DNA from: Burkholderiaceae bacterium
GTDB taxonomy: Bacteria; Pseudomonadota; Gammaproteobacteria; Burkholderiales; Burkholderiaceae_E
Direction of reading: 5' to 3'
Assembly: GCA_024235875.1 (NCBI GenBank)
Contig: JACKLP010000002.1
Location: 372,001 to 436,000, forward strand
Length of the DNA stretch: 64,000 nucleotides
A program made the translations under genes and the position numbers. Below, one piece after another: positions 25,509 to 33,845 of this stretch. The first letter of the stretch is position 1. Every line of letters begins with the position of its first letter. Under the pieces are notes generated by a model. The model was not told where the DNA came from. It saw only the letters and a program-made list of their open reading frames with translations, and ran no database searches.

Positions 25509-27467
25509 ATGCCCATCGCTGAGTTCAAGTGGCGGCCCACGGCCGAGATCGTCGAGCAGGCGAACCTCACGCGCTTCCTGCGCGCGCACGACCTGGCCGA
25601 TTTCGATGCGCTGAATGCGCGCGCGAACGCCGATCCGACCTGGTTCCCAGACGCCTTCATCCGCTTCATCGACTATCGCTTCTACCGACCCTACGAGAAG
25701 GTCCTCGACCTCTCCGACGGGCTCGAGTTCCCGCACTGGTGCGCGGGCGGAACGACCAACGTCGCGATGAATTGCATCGACGTTCGCCGCGGTACGCCCG
25801 AGTACACGCGTGCGGTGTTCGAATGGGAGGGCGAGGATGGCGCGCGCCTGTCCTGGACCTTTGCCGATGTCGACCGGGAGGTTTCCAAGTTCGCCTGGGG
25901 GCTGCGCAAACTGGGCATCGGCCGCGGCGACGTGGTCGGCATGTACCTGCCGAACCTGCCGCAGGCGGCGGTGACCCTGCTGGCGGTGGCCAAGATCGGC
26001 GCGATCGTGATGCCCCTGTTCTCGGGTTTCGGCGCCGACGCGATCGCGCAGCGCATGAACGATGCCGGCGCGGTGGCGCTGGTCACCGTCGATGGCTCGC
26101 TGCGTCGCGGCAAGGTGGTCGCCGCCAAGCCGATCGCCGATGCCGCGCTCGCGCAGTGCCCGGCCGCGCGCCACCAGATCGTGCTGCGCCACCAGGGCAT
26201 CGCCATCGACTGGGTCGACGGCCGCGACCACGCCTGGGACGACCTGGTCGCGGGCGCGCCAGCAGACCCCACCGCGGTGCCCACCGAGGAAATGCCGGCC
26301 GACGATGCCTTCATGCTGGTCTATACCTCGGGCACCACCGGCAAGCCCAAGGGCGTGGTGCACACGCACTGCGGCTTCCCGGTCAAGATGTGGCTCGACC
26401 TCGGCCTGTGCCTGGACCTCAAGCCCAGCGATCGCTTCCTGTGGATGAGCGACATGGGCTGGCTGGTGGGTCCCTTGCTGGTGTTCGGCGGCCTGCTGGT
26501 GGGCGCGACGGTGGTGCTGATCGAAGGCGCGCCGAATTTTCCCGAGCCCGACCGGCTGTGGCGGCTGGTGGAGCGTCATCGCATCAGCTATCTGGGCGTG
26601 GCACCCACCACGATTCGCACGCTGATGCCTGGCGGCGATGCACAGCTTGCCGGGCGCGACCTGTCGTCGCTGCGGCTGTTCGTGTCCACCGGCGAGCCCT
26701 GGACGCCCGACGCCTGGAACTGGCTGTTCGACGTGGTTGGCGGTGGGCGGTTGCCGCTGCTGAACTTCTCGGGCGGGACCGAGATGTGCGCGATCGTCAC
26801 CGGCACCGTGCTGCATCCCCTGAAGCCCGGCTGCTTTGCCGGCCCGACGCCGGGCACCCATGCCGACATCGTCGACGAGAACGGCAACCCGACCGCACCC
26901 GGCGAGGTGGGCGAGCTGGTGATGCGCTCGGTGCCGATTGGACTCACGAAGGCGCTCTGGAATGATCGCGAGCGCTATCTGGATACCTACTGGCGCCCGA
27001 TGCCGGGGCTGTGGTTGCACGGCGATTTCGCGAGCCGCGACGCCGACGGCATGTGGTTCCTGCATGGGCGCTCCGACGATACCTTGAAGATCGCCGGCAA
27101 GCGCACCGGGCCGGCCGAGGTCGAGAGCCTGCTGACGGGCACGGGCCTGCTGGTCGAAGCGGCCGCGATCGGCGTGCCGCACCCGATCAAGGGCACGGCG
27201 ATCGTCTGCGTCTGCGTGCCGCGCGCGAGCGCTGGCGAGGCCGAGGCGCGAACCCTCTCGGGCGCGGTGGTGTCGGGGCTGGGCGTACCCTTTCGGCCCG
27301 AGCGCGTGGTGTTCGTGCCCGACCTGCCCAAGACGCGCAACCTCAAGATCATGCGCCGCGTGATCCGGTCGGCCTGGCTCGATACCTCGGTGGGCGACGT
27401 GAGCTCGCTGGTGAATCCGGAGTCCGTCGACGCGATCCGTGCGGCAGGAGAAGACGCCCATGGCTGA
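25509..27467 (+). CDS. Acyl-CoA synthetase (acetyl-/acetoacetyl-CoA synthetase-like)
   Basis: A 652-residue AMP-forming ligase with the ACS-type N-terminal region (NPTWFPDAF-like opening, FYRPYEKVLDLSDGLEFPHW). The AMP P-loop is YTSGTTGKPKGVVHTHCG; MSDMGWLVGP is a core motif; NFSGGTEMCAIV and GRSDDTLKIAGKRTGPAEVE follow; PKTRNLKIMRRVI holds the catalytic lysine. It activates an acid to its CoA thioester through an acyl-adenylate. It could supply the acyl-CoA for the bad cluster, although its form is closer to short-chain synthetases than to AliA. The ATG at 25509 has no strong ribosome site. Confidence 0.85.
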   Translation: MPIAEFKWRPTAEIVEQANLTRFLRAHDLADFDALNARANADPTWFPDAFIRFIDYRFYRPYEKVLDLSDGLEFPHWCAGGTTNVAMNCIDVRRGTPEYTRAVFEWEGEDGARLSWTFADVDREVSKFAWGLRKLGIGRGDVVGMYLPNLPQAAVTLLAVAKIGAIVMPLFSGFGADAIAQRMNDAGAVALVTVDGSLRRGKVVAAKPIADAALAQCPAARHQIVLRHQGIAIDWVDGRDHAWDDLVAGAPADPTAVPTEEMPADDAFMLVYTSGTTGKPKGVVHTHCGFPVKMWLDLGLCLDLKPSDRFLWMSDMGWLVGPLLVFGGLLVGATVVLIEGAPNFPEPDRLWRLVERHRISYLGVAPTTIRTLMPGGDAQLAGRDLSSLRLFVSTGEPWTPDAWNWLFDVVGGGRLPLLNFSGGTEMCAIVTGTVLHPLKPGCFAGPTPGTHADIVDENGNPTAPGEVGELVMRSVPIGLTKALWNDRERYLDTYWRPMPGLWLHGDFASRDADGMWFLHGRSDDTLKIAGKRTGPAEVESLLTGTGLLVEAAAIGVPHPIKGTAIVCVCVPRASAGEAEARTLSGAVVSGLGVPFRPERVVFVPDLPKTRNLKIMRRVIRSAWLDTSVGDVSSLVNPESVDAIRAAGEDAHG

Positions 27468-28272
27468 CATCGACCTGTGGCAGCTGCGCGCCGATGCGAT
27501 CGCCATCGTGCGCGAGTCGCGCGCCCTGATCCGGCAGCGGATCCGGTCCGATTTCGCCGACCGCTTCAAGGACGACGGTTCCTTCGTGACCGAGATCGAC
27601 CTGGCGGTCGAGGCGCTGATCCGACAGCGGCTGGGCGAACTCACGCCGGGAATTCCGATCCTCGGCGAAGAAGAAGGCGGCTCGCTCGACGACTCTAACG
27701 GCCTGTGGGTGATCGACCCCATCGACGGCACCCACAGCCTGCGCCAGCGCCTGCCGCTGTTCGGCACCCTGCTCGCGCTGCGCCGCAAGGGCCGCTCGGT
27801 GCTGGGCATCATCGACCTGCCGATGCTCGACCGGCTCTACGTGGGCGCCGACGGGTTCGGCGCGCAGTGCAACGGCGAGCCGATCGCGATTCGCGACGTG
27901 CCCGACACCGCCGCGGTGGCCCACGAGGTGATCGGCGCGGGCGGCCGCGCCCAGTTCGTCGCCGCGCGTTGCGCGGGCGTGTTCGACCGGTTGATGCGCG
28001 CGCATCGCCATGTGCGCACCTATACGGATGCGTTTGGTCACGGCCTGGCCGTCGAGGGCGCGCTGGGCGCGATGGTCGACTACGACCTCAAGCCCTGGGA
28101 CGTATCGGCCACCGAAGTGATCGTGCGTGAGGCGGGCGGGGTGTTCGAGACCGTGGGTCGGGCCGGTACCGGCTCGGTCCGCAGCGTGAACGTCGTGTTC
28201 GGCAAGCCGACCGTGGTACGGTGGCTGCTGGCGCAGATCGGTGAACGCAGCCCGGAGGGCAGTGATGGATAA
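27460..28272 (+). CDS. Inositol monophosphatase family protein
   Basis: A 270-residue protein of the IMPase family. Metal motifs: GEEEGG, WVIDPIDGTHSL (DPIDGT) and PWDVSATEVIVREAGG (WDxxA). The fold hydrolyses sugar or inositol phosphates, 3-prime-phosphoadenosine or histidinol phosphate. The ATG at 27460, after AGGAGAAG, overlaps the stop of the ligase gene by eight bases. Co-transcription with a CoA ligase is not a common pairing; 3-prime-phosphoadenosine removal is one option, but it is a guess. Confidence 0.82.
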   Translation: MADIDLWQLRADAIAIVRESRALIRQRIRSDFADRFKDDGSFVTEIDLAVEALIRQRLGELTPGIPILGEEEGGSLDDSNGLWVIDPIDGTHSLRQRLPLFGTLLALRRKGRSVLGIIDLPMLDRLYVGADGFGAQCNGEPIAIRDVPDTAAVAHEVIGAGGRAQFVAARCAGVFDRLMRAHRHVRTYTDAFGHGLAVEGALGAMVDYDLKPWDVSATEVIVREAGGVFETVGRAGTGSVRSVNVVFGKPTVVRWLLAQIGERSPEGSDG

Positions 28273-28654
28273 ACGCATCTCGGACCATGATGCGGTCGCG
28301 CATCTGATGCAGCTCTACATCGACGGCTCGGCCGGCGATACGGCCAAGTTGGTCGAGGCCTTTCATCCGGAAGCGCGGATGTTCGGGCAGTTCGGCACGG
28401 TCGCGCGCGCGGTGCCGATCCAGTCCTTCATCGACCGGGTCGCGAAGGCCTCGCCGCCCCTGGCCGGCCCGAACTACCAGGCGCGCGTCGCCTCGATCGA
28501 CCTGGTCGGCGAAGCCGGCGTGGCCACTCTCGTAGAGCAGGACTACTCGGGAAAGAACTTTGTCGACTGGTTCTCGGTGGCCAAGCTCGAGGGCCGCTGG
28601 TGGATCGTCAACAAGACCTACGTCGTCACCGGCGACGCCCCGACAGCCTCCTAG
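28265..28654 (+). CDS. NTF2-like (SnoaL/DUF4440-type) small protein
   Basis: A 129-residue protein of the NTF2-like fold: DHDAVAHLMQLYIDGSAGDTAKLVEAFHPEARMFG at the start, then IQSFIDRVAK, ASIDLVGEAGVATLVEQDYSGKNFVDWFSVAKLEGRWWIVNKTY, as in putative lumazine-binding/SnoaL-like family members. It starts eight bases inside the IMPase gene's end (ATG 28265) and its last codon overlaps the convergent amidase gene by four bases. The active site is a hydrophobic cone; ligand unknown. Confidence 0.75.
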   Translation: MDKRISDHDAVAHLMQLYIDGSAGDTAKLVEAFHPEARMFGQFGTVARAVPIQSFIDRVAKASPPLAGPNYQARVASIDLVGEAGVATLVEQDYSGKNFVDWFSVAKLEGRWWIVNKTYVVTGDAPTAS

Positions 28655-30081
28655 AACACAGCCGGGCGTCGCCCCGCCCACGGCTGCGCCTGCTCCATCT
28701 GCGTGGCCAGTTGCAGCAGCCGTGCCTCGCCGCCCATGTCGGCCACGAACTGCACGCCCACCGGAATGCCGTCGTCGGTCCAGGCCAGCGGCAATGAGAT
28801 CGCCGGGCTGCCGCTGATGTTGAACAGCGCCGTGAATCCGATCGCGCGGTCCAGCGCGTCGGTGAAGGCCCGGGTGTCCGGGTTGGACAGCCGCATCGTG
28901 CCCAGGCGGGGCGCCGGCGCGGCCTGGGTGGGCGTGAGCAATGCGTCGAAGCGGGTGAAGAATCGACCCACCTCGCGGCCGGTGCGATGGATGGTCTGCA
29001 CCGCCTGCGCGTAGTCCATGGCCGAGAAGCGCTTCGCGGCTTCGACCAGGCGCCAGGTGACATGCTCCAGATCCGACTCGACCAGCGCGCGGCCGAGTGC
29101 CGCGGCGCGTGCCTCGAGCGCCATGCGTACGTTCGAAGAAGTGATCACGCGCGAGGCGGCGCGCGCCGCCTCGAAGTCGACCAGGCCGTCGACCGGCTCC
29201 ACCTGATGTCCGAGGTGCTCGCAAAGCCGGGCCGTGGCCTCGGCCGCGTCGCGGCAGGCGTCGTCGAGCGGCGCGCCGTTGAAGGGCCGCGTGCAAAGCG
29301 CGATCCGCAGGCGCGCCGGCGCGCCTGCGGCGGCCTCCAGCCAGCTGCCGTCGTGGTGCGGCGCGTCGTAGGGGTCGCCGACGTCGCGGCCACTGACGAC
29401 ATCGAGGAAGGCGGCCGAGTCGCGCACGCTGCGCGAGACCACGTGGCCGATGCTCATGCCGCCCCAGCCCTCGCCGAGGTCCGGGCCATGCGGAACGCGA
29501 CCGCGGGTGGGCTTCAGGCCCACGAGCCCGCAGTTCGCCGCCGGGATCCGGATCGAGCCACCGCCGTCGGTCGCATGGGCGACCGGCACGATGCCGGCCG
29601 CCACCGCGGCCGCTGCACCGCCCGAGGAGCCGCCGCTGGAGTGCTCGAGCGACCATGGGTTGCGGCACACGCCAAGCAGGCCGGATTCGGTCGATGCGGC
29701 GAGCCCCATCTCGGGCGTGTTGGTCTTGCCGAAGATCACCAGCCCGGCGCGTCGGTAGCGGGCCACCAGCGTGCTGTCGTGGTCGGCCAGGTGGTCGGCG
29801 AACAGCGCACAGCCGCTGCTGGTACGGGTACCGGCCATCTGCACCGAGATGTCCTTGAGCACGAAGGGCACGCCGCGCAGGGGGCCGTCGGGAAGGTCGC
29901 GGGCGATCGCCTCGCGCGCCAACGCGTCGAAGCGCGTGGTGATCGCGTTGAGCTTCGGATCGAGCGCGTCGGCGCGCGCGATGGCGGCATCGAGCAACTC
30001 GGCGGGCGTGGTCTCGCCTTGGCGCACCAGCGCGGCGAGCGCCAGGGCGTCGTGGTTCTCGTAGTCGGTCAGGGCGGGCAT
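28651..30081 (-). CDS. Amidase signature family protein
   Basis: A 476-residue amidase. The signature Ser-cisSer-Lys triad is visible: VPFVLKDI holds the lysine, GGSSGGAAAAVAAG the serine pair with GGG-S-IRIPAANCGLVGLKPTRGRVP following it. Such enzymes hydrolyse amides including aryl and carboxylic amides. Start ATG 30081 follows CAGGAGACACCG. It is on the opposite strand to the bad cluster and shares the terminal four bases with the NTF2-like gene, so it is probably a separate unit. Confidence 0.9.
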   Translation of the reverse strand: MPALTDYENHDALALAALVRQGETTPAELLDAAIARADALDPKLNAITTRFDALAREAIARDLPDGPLRGVPFVLKDISVQMAGTRTSSGCALFADHLADHDSTLVARYRRAGLVIFGKTNTPEMGLAASTESGLLGVCRNPWSLEHSSGGSSGGAAAAVAAGIVPVAHATDGGGSIRIPAANCGLVGLKPTRGRVPHGPDLGEGWGGMSIGHVVSRSVRDSAAFLDVVSGRDVGDPYDAPHHDGSWLEAAAGAPARLRIALCTRPFNGAPLDDACRDAAEATARLCEHLGHQVEPVDGLVDFEAARAASRVITSSNVRMALEARAAALGRALVESDLEHVTWRLVEAAKRFSAMDYAQAVQTIHRTGREVGRFFTRFDALLTPTQAAPAPRLGTMRLSNPDTRAFTDALDRAIGFTALFNISGSPAISLPLAWTDDGIPVGVQFVADMGGEARLLQLATQMEQAQPWAGRRPAVF

Positions 30082-30220
30082 CGGTGTCTCCTGCGAATCG
30101 TGGGCCGCCCACATGCCAGGCATGGCGCGCATCGCCTTCGGGCAGTCCCGGCCAGGCTATCCGGCCGATCCACGATGATAGGCGCGTGACCACTACCACG
30201 CGCTATCGGATACTTCGCCG

Positions 30221-30484
30221 ATGCGAATCGAATGTCGTCCGGCTTGCGGCGCTTGCTGTATTGCGCCGTCGATCAGTTCCCCGATTCCGGGCATGCCCGA
30301 TGGCAAGCCGGCGGGGGTTCGCTGCGTGCAACTCGATGCCCAGGCGCGCTGTGCGATTTTCGGCCGGCCGGATCGGCCTGCCTGCTGCGCGGGATTGCGG
30401 CCGTCGATCGAGATGTGTGGGACGGATCGCGTTGCTGCGCTGGCCTGGCTGGGCCGGCTAGAACAACTGTCCCGGCCCGACTGA
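30221..30484 (+). CDS. YkgJ family cysteine cluster protein
   Basis: An 87-residue protein with the YkgJ pattern: CRPACGACC near the N-terminus, followed by CVQLDAQARCAIFGRPDRPACCAGL and CGTD, eight cysteines in all. Cys-rich small proteins of this type are thought to bind zinc or an iron-sulfur cluster; function unknown. No clear ribosome site was seen. Confidence 0.75.
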   Translation: MRIECRPACGACCIAPSISSPIPGMPDGKPAGVRCVQLDAQARCAIFGRPDRPACCAGLRPSIEMCGTDRVAALAWLGRLEQLSRPD

Positions 30485-30589
30485 GCACCGGCGGCTGCCG
30501 GCGCGTGGACCTGGGCTTCGACTGCTCCTTCGTTTGCCATTCGAGGGCGAACGCCGCAGTGGGCGCTTACCCCAGGCCGCCGGTCGGCC

Positions 30590-30895
30590 TCAGCACGGGG
30601 CGCTGTTGCTCTGCCAGTTGCGTCGGGTGACGGCCAGCGCGCGCGCCGCTGCGCGCAGCATTCGCGCTCGATCGACGATCGCGCCCAGCGCGCCCGCAGC
30701 GGTGCGGCCGCGCGCGGCTTCGGCCGGACCGGCGGCGCGCTCGTCGTCGGCCCGGCGCTCGATACCGCCAGGTCGCCCGTTGTCGCCCTGGCTCGCGGCT
30801 GCCCCGCTCGCCGGTGGGAGAAACGCACCCGGCCATTCCGAATAGAGCACCAGTAGCGATTCCGGTGTCTGACGTATCTCGTCTTCGATGATCAT
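30590..30895 (-). CDS. Possible small hypothetical protein
   Basis: An open frame of 101 codons begins at ATG 30895 and is preceded by GAAGAGAGGCAGAAG, which could serve as a ribosome site. The N-terminus reads MIIEDEIRQTPESLLVLYSEWPGAF, more protein-like than a shadow frame, while the rest is rich in Ala, Arg and Gly. The stretch 30485-31035 contains no other gene that I can support: several other open frames are found there on both strands, but none has a convincing start or a recognisable sequence. So this item is weak and the region may be largely non-coding or a decayed gene. Confidence 0.35.
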   Translation of the reverse strand: MIIEDEIRQTPESLLVLYSEWPGAFLPPASGAAASQGDNGRPGGIERRADDERAAGPAEAARGRTAAGALGAIVDRARMLRAAARALAVTRRNWQSNSAPC

Positions 30896-31035
30896 CTTCT
30901 GCCTCTCTTCATCATGGCGCGCAGTCTCAGGCATCGGGATGACGCGCCGATGACGGCAATCCCGACCAGGGGGCGCACCGGCCGCCAGGCGCCGACCGAC
31001 GGCATACTCGGGGTTGTTTCGCTGCCGAGTCGCTC

Positions 31036-32184
31036 ATGCGCTGCACTGCCCGCTACCGGGTTCCCTTGCCAGGCGCACTTGGGCGCGGGCTCGTCGCCTG
31101 CGCCGCGGTGGCGCTCGCCGCCTGCGGCTCACCCACCATCGTGCGCGAGCGCATCGAGCCGCCCGAGATCGTCCGGGCCCGGGTCCGCGAGATGATCCCG
31201 GACCGGGTCGCGGATCGCGCCGCTTGGGCGGCCGACATCGAGTCGGCGTTCCGGGCCCTGCGGCTGCCGATGGACGACTCGCACCTGTGCGCGGCGGTGG
31301 CGGTCATCGCCCAGGAGTCGTCGTTCCAGGCCGATCCGCGCGTGCCGGACCTCGGCAGGCTGGCGCGCCGGGAAGTCATGCGGCGCGCCGAGCGCCTTCA
31401 TGTGCCGGCGTTGGCCGTCGAGGTCGCCTTGCGGGTGCCCTCGCGCGATGGCCGCAGCTATGGTGCGCGTCTCGATGCGGTACGCACCGAGCGCGAGCTC
31501 AGCGCACTCTACGAGGAGTTGATCGACTCGGTACCGCTGGGCCGGCGGCTGCTGGCCGACTACAACCCGGTGCGCACCGGAGGGCCGATGCAGGTGGGGG
31601 TCGCCTTCGCCGAGCAGCAGGTGCGCGAGCATCCCTATCCCTACCCGCTCGAGACGACGGTCCGGCAGGCGGTCTTCACGCGCCGCGGCGGGCTCTACTT
31701 CGGCATCGCGCACCTGCTCGACTATCCGGCCGACTATGACGCGATGCGATATCGCTTCGCCGATTTCAATGCGGGCCGCTATGCGAGTCGCAATGCGGCT
31801 TTCCAGCAGGCGGTCGCGATCGCCTCGGGACGCCGGCTCGCGCTCGATGGCGACCTGGTGCGCTACGGCGCGCTCGCGCGCAGCGCGCCCGGCGAAACCG
31901 AATCCGCCGTGCGGTCCCTGGCCGGCGAACTCGACATGACGCCCGCGGCCATCCGGACCGAGCTCGAGCAGGGCAACAGCGCGGCGTTCAGCCGCACGGC
32001 ACTGCACGCCAAGGTGTTCGTTCTGGCCGAGCGTCGCCATGGCCGACGCCTGCCACGCGCGATCCTGCCGGGCATCGCGCTGAAGAGCCCCAAGATCACC
32101 CGCAATCTGACCACCGCGTGGTTCGCGAAGCGCGTCGAGGCGCGCCACGTGCAATGCCGCAAGCGCGCCAGTGGAGCGCCTTAG
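31036..32184 (+). CDS. DUF1615 family lipoprotein
   Basis: A 382-residue protein with a lipobox VALAACGS in the N-terminal 40 residues, so it should be a lipoprotein. The body matches DUF1615: LCAAVAVIAQESSFQADPRVP, ALYEELIDSVPLGRRLLADYNPVRTGGPMQVG, YPYPLETTVRQAVFTRRGGLYFGIAHLLDY and FNAGRYASRNAAFQ. The E-S-S-F motif and the fold point to a lysozyme-like peptidoglycan-binding or -cleaving domain; the role in cells is not established. Start ATG 31036; upstream 140 bases contain the divergent possible small gene. Confidence 0.85.
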   Translation: MRCTARYRVPLPGALGRGLVACAAVALAACGSPTIVRERIEPPEIVRARVREMIPDRVADRAAWAADIESAFRALRLPMDDSHLCAAVAVIAQESSFQADPRVPDLGRLARREVMRRAERLHVPALAVEVALRVPSRDGRSYGARLDAVRTERELSALYEELIDSVPLGRRLLADYNPVRTGGPMQVGVAFAEQQVREHPYPYPLETTVRQAVFTRRGGLYFGIAHLLDYPADYDAMRYRFADFNAGRYASRNAAFQQAVAIASGRRLALDGDLVRYGALARSAPGETESAVRSLAGELDMTPAAIRTELEQGNSAAFSRTALHAKVFVLAERRHGRRLPRAILPGIALKSPKITRNLTTAWFAKRVEARHVQCRKRASGAP

Positions 32185-32226
32185 CGTCCCAGGTCCGGCC
32201 CCGGGGCGACCCGAGGGCCGGCCGCG

Positions 32227-32943
32227 CTAGCGTCGGGCGCCGGTGCCCTGGTCCGGGTCCGGCGTAGCGTGGCGCGGGTGGGCGGCCGCCTGGGCGACCA
32301 GGTCGACGACCGAGTGCACGATCCGCCCGGTGGCCGCCGCCACCGCCTCGCGATAGGGCGGCATGTTCGTGCACTCGAGCACGATGTGGCGAATCCGTGG
32401 GTGCGCCGCGACCAGCGATCGTGCTCCGGCAACCACGTCGAGCTCGGCCTGTGCCAGGTCGAGCTCGGTCTCGTTGCCCAGGATGCGGCGTTGGAATTCG
32501 CAACCCGGCATGACACCGCCCACGGGCGTGCCCGTGGGCACGCCCGCGCCCGCCAGCACGCGGGCGTCGAGTGCGTCGGCATCGATCGTCAGCACGCCCG
32601 GCGCATCCAGGTCGGCGCAGGCCAGCAGGCTCGACGTGAGCACCGGTACCGGCAGCGCCGCCTGCAGCGCCGGTTGGAACGCGGCGAGAAAGCCGCAACT
32701 GGTCGTGACCAGCGTGGCGCCTTCGGCGACCAGTTCGCGCGCGGCCGCCACAAAGGGCTCGAGCAGGGCCGGATCGCGCTCGCGAACCACTCGTGCCGGA
32801 TTCGCACCCTGCACGCGGCGGTAGCGAGCGACCAGGCCCAGGCGCGCGAAGGTGACCGGGTTGCCGATGTCGCCGGGCGGGCGCGGGAAGCGGGTGTCGA
32901 GCATCAGCACGCCGATGATGGGGCCGACCAGGGGCGTGTTCAT
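32227..32943 (-). CDS. Aspartate/glutamate racemase family protein
   Basis: A 238-residue protein of the Asp/Glu/hydantoin racemase superfamily. TTSCGFLAAFQPAL and LECTNMPPYREAV hold the two cysteines of the family. It most resembles members with unknown substrate, not glutamate racemase MurI. The ATG overlaps the atpG stop (ATGA at 32940-32943), so it is read as the last gene of the N-ATPase operon, a link that has no obvious metabolic reason. Proven functions in the superfamily are racemisation or decarboxylation of acidic compounds. Confidence 0.8.
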   Translation of the reverse strand: MNTPLVGPIIGVLMLDTRFPRPPGDIGNPVTFARLGLVARYRRVQGANPARVVRERDPALLEPFVAAARELVAEGATLVTTSCGFLAAFQPALQAALPVPVLTSSLLACADLDAPGVLTIDADALDARVLAGAGVPTGTPVGGVMPGCEFQRRILGNETELDLAQAELDVVAGARSLVAAHPRIRHIVLECTNMPPYREAVAAATGRIVHSVVDLVAQAAAHPRHATPDPDQGTGARR

Positions 32944-33845
32944 GGCGAGATTCCGGTGCCGTCGTCCGCAGTCGCGGCATTGAGCAGGATCACCTCGATC
33001 TCCTCGGTGATCTCTTCCTGGCGCAGCCGGTTGGCGCGACGCTGCAGGCCGTCGAGCTCGTCTTGCAGGTGCTCGAGCGCATGTTCCATGTGATCCAGGC
33101 GCTGGCGATTCTCGGCCAGCAGCGACTCGTAGAGCGCGTGCTGCAGCGCGGCCACCACGTACTGCTCGGTGAGCTCGGCGAGAAACCGCATCGGCGATAG
33201 GTTCAGTTCCAATGCGAAGGGACGCGGCGAGGCGGGCGGGCCGGGGTCGGGTATCGGCAGGAGCCGGTGTGCCGCCACGCCGCGGGCGTCGTGGTGGATC
33301 ACGACCAGCCCGGTCAGTGGCGCCGGGCCGCCGTCGGCGCCATCGGGGCGTGCGAGTGCCGGCAGCCGGGCCAGCAGCGCCTGCAGCACGCCCGGTACCT
33401 CGTCGGCCATGCTTGCGCCATCGACCCGGGCCGGGTCGGCGGTGCGCCCTCGATCCGCGGAATCGTGGCGCCCGGTAGCGAACTCCGCCGACAGGCTACT
33501 TGCGAGCCGATCGCCCACCACCACGATGGCGCGCGCGTCGTGCCCTTGTTCCCAGGTCTTGGCCGCGTCCACGATGCGGCGGTTGAAATCGCCGCAGAAG
33601 CCGCGCTCCGAGCCGATCAGGCACAACAGGTCCCGTGCCTGTGCGGCCGTTGCCACGGTGCACGGACGATCGGCCAGGAAGTCGGCAGCGACATCCTCGA
33701 TCACCGACACCGCGCTGCGCTGGGCCCGGATGAAGCCTTCGACCCGTCGCACCTCGACCAGGGCGAGGTTCTTCATCGCGGTGAGGATCTCCTCCACCTC
33801 GGCGAGCGAGTCGATGCGCTCGCGGATCCCCCGGCGCCGGGTCAT
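32940..33845 (-). CDS. atpG: N-ATPase gamma subunit
   Basis: A 301-residue gamma subunit, the rotor shaft. The N-terminal helix RERIDSLAEVEEILTAMKNLALVEVRR and the C-terminal helix RLDHMEHALEHLQDELDGLQRRANRLRQEEITEEIEVILL form the coiled coil; CLIGSERGFCGDFNRRIVD and VVVGDRLASS mark the Rossmann middle domain. It overlaps atpA (ATGA) and the racemase gene (ATGA). In N-ATPase operons atpG is the last subunit gene, as here. The sequence is diverged from housekeeping F-type gamma, as expected of the N-type. Confidence 0.92.
   Translation of the reverse strand: MTRRRGIRERIDSLAEVEEILTAMKNLALVEVRRVEGFIRAQRSAVSVIEDVAADFLADRPCTVATAAQARDLLCLIGSERGFCGDFNRRIVDAAKTWEQGHDARAIVVVGDRLASSLSAEFATGRHDSADRGRTADPARVDGASMADEVPGVLQALLARLPALARPDGADGGPAPLTGLVVIHHDARGVAAHRLLPIPDPGPPASPRPFALELNLSPMRFLAELTEQYVVAALQHALYESLLAENRQRLDHMEHALEHLQDELDGLQRRANRLRQEEITEEIEVILLNAATADDGTGISP

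Noticed and set aside
25368..27812. Very long open frame antisense to the acyl-CoA synthetase gene
   Set aside because: High GC makes long antisense frames common. Its translation has no recognisable motif, and the opposite strand has a complete AMP-binding enzyme with all motifs.
30534..30845. Plus-strand open frame in the 30.5-31.0 kb stretch
   Set aside because: It is Arg/Ala/Pro-rich with no motif, no ribosome site, and overlaps another weak candidate on the minus strand.
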